From: Myroides odoratimimus
Lineage (GTDB): Bacteria > Bacteroidota > Bacteroidia > Flavobacteriales > Flavobacteriaceae
NCBI RefSeq assembly: GCF_001485415.1
Contig: NZ_BCMQ01000008.1
Coordinates: 1 to 64,000, forward strand
Length of the DNA: 64,000 bases
Direction of reading: 5' to 3'
In this document: in pieces, positions 1 through 9,470 of the stretch
How the letters are laid out: the number at the start of each line of letters is the position of its first letter
Numbering within the stretch: the first letter of the stretch is position 1
Notes under the pieces: model-generated
What the model was told of the DNA's origin: nothing
Database searches by the model: none
Seen by the model: the letters and a program-made list of their open reading frames with translations, nothing else
Made by a program: the position numbers and the translations under genes

Positions 1-347
1 AAATAATCCTTTCCTTTATTTCTCTTAAAATCAACTGTTTAATAATTTTGTCGTGTACTAAGTTTCTACAATTTATCTTTTAGATAAGAGTAAAGTGACC
101 TATAATAAAATTAAAGAACAAGCAATTACTGATTTTGAAAGACAGATTATTGGGTATGTTGAGTTGCGCTAGGAAGCAATATACTTGTTAATATACCTCT
201 AACTGGTTAAGTACTTTTTTATTAATCGCCTTTGTGATTTTATTTGTACAATAGACTAGAAGAAGATGATTTGAATGACTGTCTTCTTTTTAGCTTTTAG
301 AGAGTGCAGAATATTGGCTTAATCCCCACAACCTTACTAAAATTAAT
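1..347. other. Leading intergenic DNA with a possible gene remnant
   Basis: No complete gene is visible. An open frame on the + strand runs from just after a stop at 59-61 to a TAG at 170-172 (about 36 codons, lysine-rich, ending in FERQIIGYVELR). It has no start codon and could be the tail of a lost gene. A weak hairpin (AAGAAGA at 260-266, TCTTCTT at 282-288) followed by T residues may act as a terminator. I see no clear TAnnTTTG promoter box ahead of the gene at 348. Confidence 0.35.
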
Positions 348-1796
348 ATGGAAGAATTATTCTATTTTTATCAATACCTAGTTTATTTTTACGCTTGTTT
401 AATTACGTTAATTTACTTCTTTTTAGCAGTATTTGGATACTTTAAGATTATTAAAAATAAAGTAAAATATACGGCTAGAGAAGAACATACTTTAAGAACA
501 CATCCAGAGATAGCACCTGCTATTTCAGTAGTAGCACCTGCTTATAATGAAGAGGTAATTATTATTGCTAATGTTCAATCTCTTTTAAATCTAGATTACC
601 CTAATTTTGAGGTAATCATTGTGAATGACGGAAGTAAAGATCAAACTTTAGAATTACTTGTTGACAATTTTGATCTACATGAAGTTCCTTACCCTTATAT
701 TCAGAAGGTTAGAAGTAAGCCTGTCAAACGTATTTTTAAATCTACTAACCCAGACTATAAGCGACTAACAGTAGTAGATAAAGAGAATGGAGGTACTAAA
801 GCAGACGCTATGAATGCTGGTATTAATGTTGCTCAATATGATTATTTTATCAATACAGATGTCGATTGTATTTTAAGTAAGGACACCCTAACCAAAATCA
901 TATTACCTGTACTAGATTCTAAAGTTCCTGTTATAGCAGTAGGGGCTACCATGAGAATGGCTAATGGGTGTGAGGTAAAAGATGGTCAGATTGTTAAAGT
1001 AAAAGCACCTAATCGTTTAATCCCCTTATTTCAGGAGACAGAATATCTTCGTTCGTATTTATTGGCAAAAATGGGATGGTCTAGTTTTAACTTGATTCCT
1101 AATGTATCTGGTGGTTTTGGACTTTTTGATAGAAATATTGTAGTAGAAGCAGGGGGGTATGACTCTTCTTCTCATGCAGAAGATATGGATATGACTTTTA
1201 GAATGATCGCTTATATGTGTGACCAGAAGAAAGAATACCGTATCGAACAGATTGCTGATACATGCTGTTGGACAGAAGGCCCACCTAATCTTAAAGTACT
1301 CGGTAGACAGCGTACTAGATGGGGACGAGGATTGTTGCAGATTTTTATAGTACACAGAAGATTAATGCTTAATCCTAAATATGGAAGACTTGGGTTATTA
1401 GTTATGCCGTATGCCTTATTATTTGAATTTATGGCACCTATCGTAGAGCTGATAGGAATAGCGTTTCTAATCTTTCTATTTTTTACAGATCAGGTAAACC
1501 TAGAGACTTTCTGGCTAATGTTATTGTTTGTTTACATGGTAGGGGCGACGATGTCTCTAGTATCTATTTCTTTTGATGTTATTGTCAAGAAACAGTACGA
1601 CTCCTATATAGATTACCTAAAACTTGTTTTCTTATCTGCTTTTGAAGCTATTTTTTATCATCCTTTCATTGTGTTTTTTAGCCTTAGAGGATACTGGCAG
1701 TTTATGACTAAAAAGAATTTTAAATGGGGAGAAATGACACGTCAAGGCTTTTCTCAAGAAACTAAAGCAGAACCAATAGAGACTACTCTATCTTAA
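348..1796 (+). CDS. Membrane GT2 glycosyltransferase, PgaC/YaiP-like polysaccharide synthase
   Basis: A 482-residue inner-membrane family 2 glycosyltransferase, predicted to polymerise a sugar from a nucleotide-sugar donor on the cytosolic face. One membrane segment lies at residues 8-30. The catalytic domain follows, with PAYNEE (64-69), VNDGSKD (92-98), the metal-binding DVD (171-173), the ED of HAEDMD (278-279) and the processive-synthase signature QRTRW (321-325). Several hydrophobic segments after about residue 345 complete the channel. This is the order seen in PgaC, BcsA and hyaluronan synthases. It is the first gene of a five-gene operon and lies 12 bases before the TPR/barrel gene. 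The family is clear; the polymer made is unknown, and PNAG-like or galactose-containing glycans are possible. Confidence 0.88.
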   Translation: MEELFYFYQYLVYFYACLITLIYFFLAVFGYFKIIKNKVKYTAREEHTLRTHPEIAPAISVVAPAYNEEVIIIANVQSLLNLDYPNFEVIIVNDGSKDQTLELLVDNFDLHEVPYPYIQKVRSKPVKRIFKSTNPDYKRLTVVDKENGGTKADAMNAGINVAQYDYFINTDVDCILSKDTLTKIILPVLDSKVPVIAVGATMRMANGCEVKDGQIVKVKAPNRLIPLFQETEYLRSYLLAKMGWSSFNLIPNVSGGFGLFDRNIVVEAGGYDSSSHAEDMDMTFRMIAYMCDQKKEYRIEQIADTCCWTEGPPNLKVLGRQRTRWGRGLLQIFIVHRRLMLNPKYGRLGLLVMPYALLFEFMAPIVELIGIAFLIFLFFTDQVNLETFWLMLLFVYMVGATMSLVSISFDVIVKKQYDSYIDYLKLVFLSAFEAIFYHPFIVFFSLRGYWQFMTKKNFKWGEMTRQGFSQETKAEPIETTLS

Positions 1797-1808
1797 TTTG
1801 TAAACGAA

Positions 1809-4598
1809 ATGAATAGAATAAAAAGACACCTGATACAGTTAAGCGTATTGTTAGTTTCTACTTATAATTATGCACAAGTACAGACAACTAAAGAAGGAAG
1901 TGAAGATTATGTATTACTTGCTAATCGTGAGTTTAACGAGAATAAATGGGAATCAGGTAAGAAGATTGTAGATAAAGGGATGCTAGAAGACCCTAAAGAT
2001 GCAGATCTGCGCATGTTATTAGGAAAGTATTACCACCATATTAAACAATATGATAAAGCGAGGTATGAGTTAGTTAAGGCTATCGAATTAGATCCAGGAC
2101 AAATAGATGCTAGACATATTTTAGTCAATGTAGAAACAGAGACGAAGCGCTATTCTAGTGCGATATGTTATGTCAATGAGATATTGGAAGTACAGCCATA
2201 TTTAAAAAGTCTATGGAAGAGAAAAATACACTTATTTGAACTACAAGGCAATCATGTGGAAGCAGATCGACTGAGAAAGAGATTGTATCAGATATATCCG
2301 TCTGATCAAAATCTAAAGAATGAATATGCTTATAGTATAGAACTAGAGTTAGCAAAGAATCAAACATTAGGAGATTTTGATAAAGCGATTTCTTTAAATA
2401 AAGAATTGATTAAGAATGACCCAAAAAATGTAGAGTATCATTTAGTACTGATTAATGATTATATCAAAACAGCAGATTGGAATAATGCTCTTATTCAAAT
2501 AGAGAGAGCACTTACTTTGTTTCCAAATAATACAACCCTACAGAATAAGAAGATAGGTGTATTATCAGATCAGAAGAGATATGACCTATTATTGCCATTT
2601 TTACAACAGTCTAAATTGACTCAGCAATATAATTATTACACTTTAGAAGCAGCTAGACACGCCAAGTTAACAGCTCCTTTTGACTTGTATAGTAATGTAT
2701 TGAATAGTAACTCTCGTAATGAAGAAGCTTTTAATTATGTATTTAACCAACTTATTGCTCAGCAGCAATATGAGGAGGCATTGTATCAGCTAAATAAGTA
2801 TAAAAAGGCATCAGGAGCTACTAAAGAGTTAGCACTAAAAGAACTACAAGTCTATACTCGTATGGGGAATACAGCAAAAGCAAAAGCTTTAGTCAAACAA
2901 CTATATACTAGTTATCCTGGCGATATGGAAGTACAAGATTCTTATTATCAGATTACACTAGAAGAAGCTAAAGGTTTTATGCTAGAAGAGCAGTATGAAT
3001 ATGCTATTGATAGGTGGCATATTCTATTAAGGTCATCAGATAAGGAGATTACCTCATTAGGTTATATGGGACTGTATAGAGCTTATGTAGCGAAGGGAGA
3101 CTATACTAGTGCACTACATACATTGAATCAATATGAACTAAACGCGAATGAGTCTATTCATCTAGGCTTTAAAAAAGCAGATTTATATTTTAAACTACAT
3201 AAGTATAACGAAGCTTTAGCAGCCTATGAAGAAGAGCTTGTTGCTTTAGATTTAGATCAACGAAGAACTTATTTGCCAGGTTATCAGGAGTTGTGTACAG
3301 CTATTGTCAAAGACCAGAATGAACATTTTTTGTATAGCGAAAGCTTATATTACGTTAAACGTTGGCTAGCTCATGACCCTACTAATAAAACAGCACTTGT
3401 GTATGCAGTTAACTTATCTCATCAGTTAAAGAGAGAAGAAGAAATGGAAGCCTATTTACAAAGAGGAGTAGAGGTGTATCCAGAAGAAGTCTTCTTTCAG
3501 GTGAAGTTAGCAGAGTATCAAGGAAACGTAGCAACAGACTATGGTCCTATTTACAATGCTATATTATCGCAAGTAATACAACAACCTTATCATGAGCTAG
3601 CACTTACCACTTATGAAGAGATCAGTGAAAAGTATGCTTTACAGTTGATCAAAGAGAATCAGACTGATCAGGCTCTAAGCGTATTAGACGAAACCTTAGC
3701 ATACTTACCTAATAGTAGAGTTATAAAATATACTAAAGGATTAGTATTAGAAAAGCAAAAGAAATATGCAGAGGCTTATGCTTATCAGCTTTTCTATGAC
3801 CCATCACCTATAGAGTTAGAAGAGTATAAAAAGCACTTACAGTTCTTAGCTTATAAATCATTGAGAAATGAGATAGGTATAGAGTATTTGCGCAGTCACT
3901 TTGATGATAAGTCTAGTAAGAAGCACTCTATAGCTTCAGTTCATTACACTTATCATGCGCTAAAGAATAGTTATACTATCGGAACGAATTATACCGCTAG
4001 AGAAGCAGGTCGTGGTATTCAAGGTCATTTTGATTGGGCTAGAACCTGGAGTGATAAGTGGAGCAGTAATGCTAATATAGCTTTTGCAGATGCTTACTTC
4101 CCTAAGTTCTCTATTAATGGATCTGTGTTCAGAGACTTTAACTTTTTAGGCGGTGTAGAATTAGAACTAGGAGCAGGGTATCGAATATTCCAAAAGGATA
4201 AAGAGGTATCGAATACTAGTGATAATATGTTTAATATAGTTCTAGGAGCTACTAAGCAGACAGATCAATACAGTCTAAATGTGAAGCTAAACAATTTTTT
4301 TAGTAATCATAAGTGGATGTATAATCTATCTGTAAATGCAAGGTATTTCTTATCGTCTCCTAAGCATTTTATAGCGGCTAATGCAGGCGTGGGATCATCT
4401 CCTGATGTTGAGTTAATCGATTATCAGCTGTATGATACATTTGATGTGTTGAATACCAATGTAGGAGCAGGATACGGAACAGTATTGTTCAAGAATGTTA
4501 CAGGTAGTATTATGGGAAGTTGGTATAACTACAAGGATAATCAGTTGAAGTATAAGAATTTTTACAATCTATATTTTGCAATAAATGTGGTTTTCTAA
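1809..4598 (+). CDS. TPR protein with C-terminal YaiO-type outer-membrane beta-barrel
   Basis: A 929-residue secreted protein. A signal peptide ends near YAQ (residues 21-23). Residues of about 30-700 form a long helical solenoid of TPR-like repeats with recurring A..Y..AL..NP patterns, and two stretches resemble typical TPR units (about 60-125 and 195-250). The last 220 or so residues have alternating aromatic strands and end in an aromatic-rich strand finishing in F, as expected for a YaiO-family outer-membrane barrel. The layout matches PgaA, whose TPR domain sits in the periplasm and whose barrel exports polysaccharide. The gene overlaps the next one by 14 bases, which suggests translational coupling. 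An export role is inferred from architecture and context. Confidence 0.85.
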   Translation: MNRIKRHLIQLSVLLVSTYNYAQVQTTKEGSEDYVLLANREFNENKWESGKKIVDKGMLEDPKDADLRMLLGKYYHHIKQYDKARYELVKAIELDPGQIDARHILVNVETETKRYSSAICYVNEILEVQPYLKSLWKRKIHLFELQGNHVEADRLRKRLYQIYPSDQNLKNEYAYSIELELAKNQTLGDFDKAISLNKELIKNDPKNVEYHLVLINDYIKTADWNNALIQIERALTLFPNNTTLQNKKIGVLSDQKRYDLLLPFLQQSKLTQQYNYYTLEAARHAKLTAPFDLYSNVLNSNSRNEEAFNYVFNQLIAQQQYEEALYQLNKYKKASGATKELALKELQVYTRMGNTAKAKALVKQLYTSYPGDMEVQDSYYQITLEEAKGFMLEEQYEYAIDRWHILLRSSDKEITSLGYMGLYRAYVAKGDYTSALHTLNQYELNANESIHLGFKKADLYFKLHKYNEALAAYEEELVALDLDQRRTYLPGYQELCTAIVKDQNEHFLYSESLYYVKRWLAHDPTNKTALVYAVNLSHQLKREEEMEAYLQRGVEVYPEEVFFQVKLAEYQGNVATDYGPIYNAILSQVIQQPYHELALTTYEEISEKYALQLIKENQTDQALSVLDETLAYLPNSRVIKYTKGLVLEKQKKYAEAYAYQLFYDPSPIELEEYKKHLQFLAYKSLRNEIGIEYLRSHFDDKSSKKHSIASVHYTYHALKNSYTIGTNYTAREAGRGIQGHFDWARTWSDKWSSNANIAFADAYFPKFSINGSVFRDFNFLGGVELELGAGYRIFQKDKEVSNTSDNMFNIVLGATKQTDQYSLNVKLNNFFSNHKWMYNLSVNARYFLSSPKHFIAANAGVGSSPDVELIDYQLYDTFDVLNTNVGAGYGTVLFKNVTGSIMGSWYNYKDNQLKYKNFYNLYFAINVVF

Positions 4599-6738
4599 TA
4601 TAATTAAATACTCGTTGTTATCTGTCTTATGCTGTATCTATGGCTGTAAGGCGAATACTTCAGAAAAATTGAGCAGTGAATATTACGTTATTCATGCAGA
4701 TGATGTGTTTGAGAGCAAGTTGTGGGCAGATTATTTATACAAGCATCTGATGAGACGTACTTCTACTCATCCCATTGTAGAAATGGCTACAGGGAATGAA
4801 GAACAAGATAGTGCCAAACATATTTATATAACAATGGATGAGACTCTAGAGCATGATTATTGCATTCAGCATGATCATCAAGGCTTGCGTATTAAGGCTA
4901 GAGATGGACAGACTATAAAATGGGTAATATATCAGCTAATAGAAGCGATATCAGAAGAGGATTCTCGTTTTCTAACAGCAGATTTGCCACCAGCTATATT
5001 AGATTTTGTCACAGGGTGTAGTACAAATGACTTTACTTATAGAGAACCTCATTACCTAGAGAATTTGTTATTAGATCAGTCTGGTGTATTGGGAAATAAT
5101 AATGTGGAAGAAGATTGGGGTATTTGGGGGCATAACATTGCTAAAGCGATTCCTTCTGAGCCTAAATCTATAATCTATGCGAGAGTAAATGAACAAGTAA
5201 ACAGAGATCAGTTCTGTTTCACTTCAGGGGATTTATATGCTTATCTATCAGAATACATTATTGATAACTATGGTTATGGGGTGGAGGGCTCAGAGCATTA
5301 TCGTTTTGTGATTGCACCTAATGACAACGCCATTGTGTGTAGCTGTGCAGGATGTCTTGATTTGAATAAGTCTACTGCTCAGGCTTCAGAGTCTGTCGCT
5401 CATCTGATTAATAAATTAGCTAGACGATTTCCGAAGTATGAGTTCTATATGTTAGCTTATTTATCTACTAATACAGTGCCTAATATGGCTTTAGAGCCTA
5501 ATGTAGGTGTGATGATAAGTACGATAGATATCCCTAAAGGAGTAGCTCTAAAAGAGAAGTACCTAGCTCAGAAGGATGTACAAGGTTTTATATCTGATAT
5601 CAAGACATGGCGTACGAAGACCAATAGGGTTCTCTTATGGGATTATAGCTCTAATTTTGACGACTATCTAAGTCCAATACCAGTTCTTTACGGATTACAA
5701 CACCAATTAAAGTTTTTTAAAAATCTTGGTGTACAAGGGATCTTTTTAAATGCTAGTGGATATGATTATTCCTCTTTTTCGGATGTGCAAACTTATGTAG
5801 CTACCACTTTGATGAAGGACATTCATGCAGATGTAGAAGAGTTAATTAGAAGCTACTTTAAGAAGGTATATCCTAAGAGTAGAGATTTGCTCAGCACTTA
5901 TTATATCCGCCTAGAGAAGCGTTACAATCAAGCCAATAAACCATATAATATGTATGGTTCTCCAGAAGATAACTTTAATAACTACTTAGATCCACAAGAG
6001 TTTATTGCTTTCTATCAGTCTTTAGCCAAACAAGTTTTACTTACAAATGGAGAAGAGAGAAAGAAGTTAGATAAACTATATACTGCACTTACTTTTACTC
6101 GCTTACAATTAGCTTATTATCGTGCCTCTGATCATCTAGGAGCTATTGATGTAAAAGGAAATTCAATCACCTTTAAACAAGAACTCAAAAATGGTTTAGA
6201 GGTATTAAATCTAGCTAAAGAACGAGGAATACTGAAGTATAAAGAAGCAGAAGGTAATGTAGACAATTATCTAACTAGTTGGAGAGAAATCGTAGCTAAA
6301 GAAGGACAAGAAAGCTTTCTTCTCCTAAAACCTATAATAGTTAAAAACAGCACAGGCAAAGTGATAACCTCGAGTACGCTATTAAGTAATGGATTGCTAG
6401 GCTTTAGAACAGATTATCACTTAGGATGGTATATATCTCCAGAGAATAAGTGGTCTGTAGAGTTTAATACAGCTCATATAGAAGGTGTGAAGACACTTGG
6501 TTTGCGCTTTTTATGTAATAAAAAGCATCAGTTTGAGTCACCTGCTCTCATAGAGTTACGACTAGATGGTAAGTTAGTCAAGACTATTGATTCAGCTTCT
6601 TACCACCTGACAGATAGTATAGCAGAGTTCTCGACTTATATTGATTTTAATCAAAGTGAGAAAATGGAGATTGTCTTTACAAAGAAGGAAGGAAGTAGAG
6701 TGACTATAGCTCTTGATGAAATACAAATAACTAATTAA
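4585..6738 (+). CDS. DUF4838-type glycoside-hydrolase-like lipoprotein
   Basis: A 717-residue lipoprotein; the lipobox cysteine is probably residue 21 (IYGC). Residues of about 30-125 resemble the small N-terminal domain found ahead of GH20/GH67-type barrels. The central region carries NDFTYREPHY, a WGIWGHN motif (178-184) and a CSCAGC cluster (C252, C254, C257), which fit DUF4838. The last 110 or so residues are beta-rich and look like a carbohydrate-binding module. DUF4838 proteins are related to alpha-glucuronidase-like barrels but are mostly uncharacterised. Because it sits between a PgaA-like exporter and accessory lipoproteins, I infer that it trims or modifies the exported glycan, the position PgaB has in Pga systems. 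The start at 4585 overlaps the upstream gene by 14 bases. Confidence 0.72.
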   Translation: MWFSNIIKYSLLSVLCCIYGCKANTSEKLSSEYYVIHADDVFESKLWADYLYKHLMRRTSTHPIVEMATGNEEQDSAKHIYITMDETLEHDYCIQHDHQGLRIKARDGQTIKWVIYQLIEAISEEDSRFLTADLPPAILDFVTGCSTNDFTYREPHYLENLLLDQSGVLGNNNVEEDWGIWGHNIAKAIPSEPKSIIYARVNEQVNRDQFCFTSGDLYAYLSEYIIDNYGYGVEGSEHYRFVIAPNDNAIVCSCAGCLDLNKSTAQASESVAHLINKLARRFPKYEFYMLAYLSTNTVPNMALEPNVGVMISTIDIPKGVALKEKYLAQKDVQGFISDIKTWRTKTNRVLLWDYSSNFDDYLSPIPVLYGLQHQLKFFKNLGVQGIFLNASGYDYSSFSDVQTYVATTLMKDIHADVEELIRSYFKKVYPKSRDLLSTYYIRLEKRYNQANKPYNMYGSPEDNFNNYLDPQEFIAFYQSLAKQVLLTNGEERKKLDKLYTALTFTRLQLAYYRASDHLGAIDVKGNSITFKQELKNGLEVLNLAKERGILKYKEAEGNVDNYLTSWREIVAKEGQESFLLLKPIIVKNSTGKVITSSTLLSNGLLGFRTDYHLGWYISPENKWSVEFNTAHIEGVKTLGLRFLCNKKHQFESPALIELRLDGKLVKTIDSASYHLTDSIAEFSTYIDFNQSEKMEIVFTKKEGSRVTIALDEIQITN

Positions 6739-6744
6739 AATATA

Positions 6745-7254
6745 ATGAGTAGAATAAAATATACACTCTTCATTCTATTGTTCTTTACACTATTAGTGGG
6801 ATGTAAAGGAGGAGAAGGAGAGACAACCAGTTTAGAAATTGTTGATAACGACAGACATTATTATCCAGTTATTCAAGGAGAAGAGAAGACAATGGTATTT
6901 CCTTTAGTGAATAAAGGAGATAACCCATTTGTTCTAAAAGATATTATAGTGTCTTGTGGTTGCATAGTTGCCCATACAGCTTCGTTAAAACATATTCCAG
7001 CAGGAGGAGAAGGAAAACTTGTATTAAAGTTTGATACGACTAAAAACATAGGCTATGTAAAGCATTATGTCACACTATATGGAAACTTTGATACCGTAGA
7101 GAATATAGAAGTCACTTTTGACTTAAATGTAGTGCCAGATGCACATTATACTAAAGATTATGAAGAGTTGTATAGCTTACATAAGGGAAGTACAGCAGAA
7201 GACCTAGTAGATGGTACTATAGATCGTGATTATTATTTAGATGTAAAACAATAA
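6745..7254 (+). CDS. DUF1573 lipoprotein
   Basis: A 169-residue lipoprotein with lipobox cysteine 20 (LLVGC). Residues of about 30-130 form one DUF1573 domain, an immunoglobulin-like fold of the ASH/MSP superfamily, with the typical VSCGC motif (C71, C73) after the PFVLKDI strand and a GGEGKLVLKFDT strand. DUF1573 proteins are abundant in Bacteroidota and are thought to be periplasmic or surface binding modules; no activity has been proven. It lies 6 bases after the DUF4838 gene and 8 before galE, so it is part of the exopolysaccharide operon. The acidic tail after residue 140 has no recognisable motif. Confidence 0.85.
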   Translation: MSRIKYTLFILLFFTLLVGCKGGEGETTSLEIVDNDRHYYPVIQGEEKTMVFPLVNKGDNPFVLKDIIVSCGCIVAHTASLKHIPAGGEGKLVLKFDTTKNIGYVKHYVTLYGNFDTVENIEVTFDLNVVPDAHYTKDYEELYSLHKGSTAEDLVDGTIDRDYYLDVKQ

Positions 7255-7262
7255 AATAGAAC

Positions 7263-8270
7263 ATGAAAAAGATATTAGTGACTGGAGGACTAGGATATAT
7301 AGGGTCTCATACGGTAGTGGAGTTATTAGAGAATAATTATGAGGTAGTGATAGTGGATGACTTATCTAATTCTGAAGAAGATGTCTTACAGAATATTAAG
7401 AAGCTTACAGGGGTAGAACCTGAGTATTATTGGATAGATTTAAAAGATAGTCATCAAGTAGCTCAGCTATTTGATAAGCACAGATTTGATGGTATTATTC
7501 ATTTTGCAGCATATAAATCAGTAGGAGAGAGTCAGGTACTTCCTTTAGAGTATTATGGTAATAATATAGGTTCGCTACTGAACATTCTAAAAGAAATGAA
7601 GAGACAGAATCTCTCTAATTTTATTTTTAGTTCTTCTTGTACAGTATATGGACAGGCTGATATCATGCCTATCAGTGAAAGTACTCCTCTAAAGATGCCC
7701 GAATCGTGCTATGGAAAGACTAAGCAGATGGGAGAAGAGATTATACGTGATTATGTTGAGGCAGAACAAAAAAGAGCAACTTTGTTGAGGTATTTTAATC
7801 CTATAGGTGCGCATCCATCAGGATTACTTGGAGAAATGCCTAAAGGGATACCTAATAATTTAATCCCTTATGTAGTACAGACAGCAGCGGGTGTCAGAGA
7901 ATGTTTGAATGTATTCGGAGATGATTACGAGACAGAAGATGGAACCGCTATTCGAGATTATATCTATGTGATAGACTTAGCTAAAGCTCATGTGGCAGCA
8001 CTAAAGAAACTGTTGTCTAGTGAAGAGGATAAAGTACTAGACATATTTAACCTTGGGACAGGAAAGGGAACTTCTGTATTAGAGATAGTCAAGAGCTTTG
8101 AAAGAATTAATGATATAAAAGTACCGTTTAAGATCTGTGATAGAAGAGCAGGTGATATTGAAATAGCCTTTGCAGATGCATCTAAAGCAGAGTTAGAATT
8201 ACAGTGGAAAGCAAATACGACTATTGAAGAATCGTTAAGAACAGCATGGAACTGGCAGCAGAATTTGTAG
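7263..8270 (+). CDS. galE: UDP-glucose 4-epimerase
   Basis: A 335-residue extended short-chain dehydrogenase that interconverts UDP-glucose and UDP-galactose, and in some members the N-acetyl forms, using bound NAD. The Rossmann motif GGLGYIG is at residues 8-14, the catalytic serine region SSSCTVYG at 123-130, and the YxxxK pair is Y150 and K154. RYFNPIGAHPSG and the late AIRDYIYVIDLAKAH stretch are typical of GalE. Length matches the family. As last gene of the polysaccharide operon it probably supplies the galacto-configured donor for the GT2 synthase. I see no hairpin terminator directly after it. Confidence 0.95.
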   Translation: MKKILVTGGLGYIGSHTVVELLENNYEVVIVDDLSNSEEDVLQNIKKLTGVEPEYYWIDLKDSHQVAQLFDKHRFDGIIHFAAYKSVGESQVLPLEYYGNNIGSLLNILKEMKRQNLSNFIFSSSCTVYGQADIMPISESTPLKMPESCYGKTKQMGEEIIRDYVEAEQKRATLLRYFNPIGAHPSGLLGEMPKGIPNNLIPYVVQTAAGVRECLNVFGDDYETEDGTAIRDYIYVIDLAKAHVAALKKLLSSEEDKVLDIFNLGTGKGTSVLEIVKSFERINDIKVPFKICDRRAGDIEIAFADASKAELELQWKANTTIEESLRTAWNWQQNL

Positions 8271-8368
8271 TGTAATAATTTGGCAGAGTATCGGTATTTA
8301 TACGCAAAACAAATTGAATTTTTTTGGCAATGAATAGGCTTGTTTCACGTATTATAAGGAACTGTGAT

Positions 8369-8399
8369 TTTGTTTTAGAGGTGAAAAAAGTTATTTTTG
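8369..8399 (+). promoter_or_regulatory. Bacteroidota-type promoter with long leader
   Basis: TTTG at 8369-8372, a 19-base spacer and TATTTTTG at 8392-8399 match the -33/-7 consensus TTTG-N19-TAnnTTTG fully. Transcription would start near 8404, about 315 bases before the regulator gene at 8718, so the leader is unusually long. The leader has no gene, but it contains two C-rich runs (8567-8572 and 8598-8602) and the palindrome at 8611-8630. Confidence 0.7.
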
Positions 8400-8610
8400 C
8401 AGGATTGTGTAAAAGAGAATAATATAAATATTTAACTGTTTTTAGAAAGAACTTTATGTTTTAGTTTCCATACAACTATAGATAAAAGTTTGAAAAAATA
8501 TAAGTAAAGTAAATAGTAATTAAGCATAAAGAATACGAAGTGTTTTAATATCAAGTAGATTAAATTCCCCCCATAAGTTTAATCGTATCTGATTTCTCCC
8601 CCTTTTAAGA

Positions 8611-8630
8611 ATAGGTGATATGTCACCTAT
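8611..8630. promoter_or_regulatory. Perfect 8-base inverted repeat, operator candidate
   Basis: ATAGGTGA and TCACCTAT are separated by TATG, giving a 20-base near-palindrome 88 bases before the AraC-type regulator gene. It lies about 210 bases downstream of the predicted promoter. It could be a protein-binding site or an RNA stem. It is not followed by a T run, so it is not an intrinsic terminator. Confidence 0.4.
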
Positions 8631-8717
8631 AGCATTTGGTATGCTTATATATGAATACTTCTGTATTTGTTAGAATGTTTTGTTTTAATAAACAGTATTT
8701 AAATTAAGAGTAAAAAA

Positions 8718-9470
8718 ATGAATGTCATATTAGCTTTATTTTTAGCTATGTTTTGTGGGGGAAATGTAGCTTTAGCAGTAAATAAAGAACAAGTCGTAAG
8801 TGAATTAAATAATAACATTTACAGTGCTAAAGTTAGAGTCTTAGGGCAGATAGAGGATTTAGATGTTTTATTAGAAAATAATGATGAGGTATATACTAGA
8901 TCAGAAGAGAGATCAGAGAACAAACTGTATAATATCTTTTACCTATTTAATGCCATAGCTCTTTTTTTAGTGGCATCTGCAGGTGTTTTTTATTTAAGGT
9001 ATGTTCGGGGATTAAGAAGAACAGTAAAGCAATTTATGGAGTCTGCTGAGGACCTAGAAGAACAAGGTAATGAAGAAGATAGTACAGAAGAAAAACGGTA
9101 TATCACAGAAGAGAAAGAACAGGATATCTTACATAAGATAACCCACTTCGAGAAAGAACAGGGATATTTAGATAAAGACATCTCTCTTAATGTACTCGCA
9201 GGGAGTATAGGCGTTAATCATCGATATTTATCTTATGTGATTAATAAGAATAAAGAATGTGACTTCGCTACTTATGTCAATGAACTGAGAATAGGATATA
9301 TCGTCTCTTGCTTAAAACAAGATCCTAAATTTTTAAAGTATAAGATCAGTTATTTAGCAGAACAATGTGGTTTTGCTTCTCACAGCAGATTCACTGTCAC
9401 TTTCAAAAAAGTGACTGGAGATTCTCCTTCTGTTTTTATTAGTAAACTAAAAACTAAGGATACAGCTTAA
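8718..9470 (+). CDS. Membrane-anchored AraC-type transcriptional regulator lacking TPR sensor
   Basis: A 250-residue protein with an N-terminal signal-like segment (1-20), a short extracytoplasmic stretch of about 50 residues, one membrane segment (about 72-95), a charged linker and a C-terminal AraC helix-turn-helix pair (helices near 157-176 and 210-232, with LAEQCGFASHSRFTVTFKK). Related Bacteroidota regulators carry a large periplasmic TPR sensor before the membrane segment; here it is almost entirely absent, with only a NKLYNIFYLFNAIAL juncture left. I infer a membrane-bound regulator with a minimal sensor or one that senses through a partner. Its targets are unknown. The preceding leader is about 315 bases if the promoter at 8369-8399 is used. 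Confidence 0.82.
   Translation: MNVILALFLAMFCGGNVALAVNKEQVVSELNNNIYSAKVRVLGQIEDLDVLLENNDEVYTRSEERSENKLYNIFYLFNAIALFLVASAGVFYLRYVRGLRRTVKQFMESAEDLEEQGNEEDSTEEKRYITEEKEQDILHKITHFEKEQGYLDKDISLNVLAGSIGVNHRYLSYVINKNKECDFATYVNELRIGYIVSCLKQDPKFLKYKISYLAEQCGFASHSRFTVTFKKVTGDSPSVFISKLKTKDTA

Noticed and set aside
1059..1355. 98-codon frame on the minus strand inside the GT2 gene
   Set aside because: It lies within a gene with clear motifs on the other strand and has no family-like sequence.
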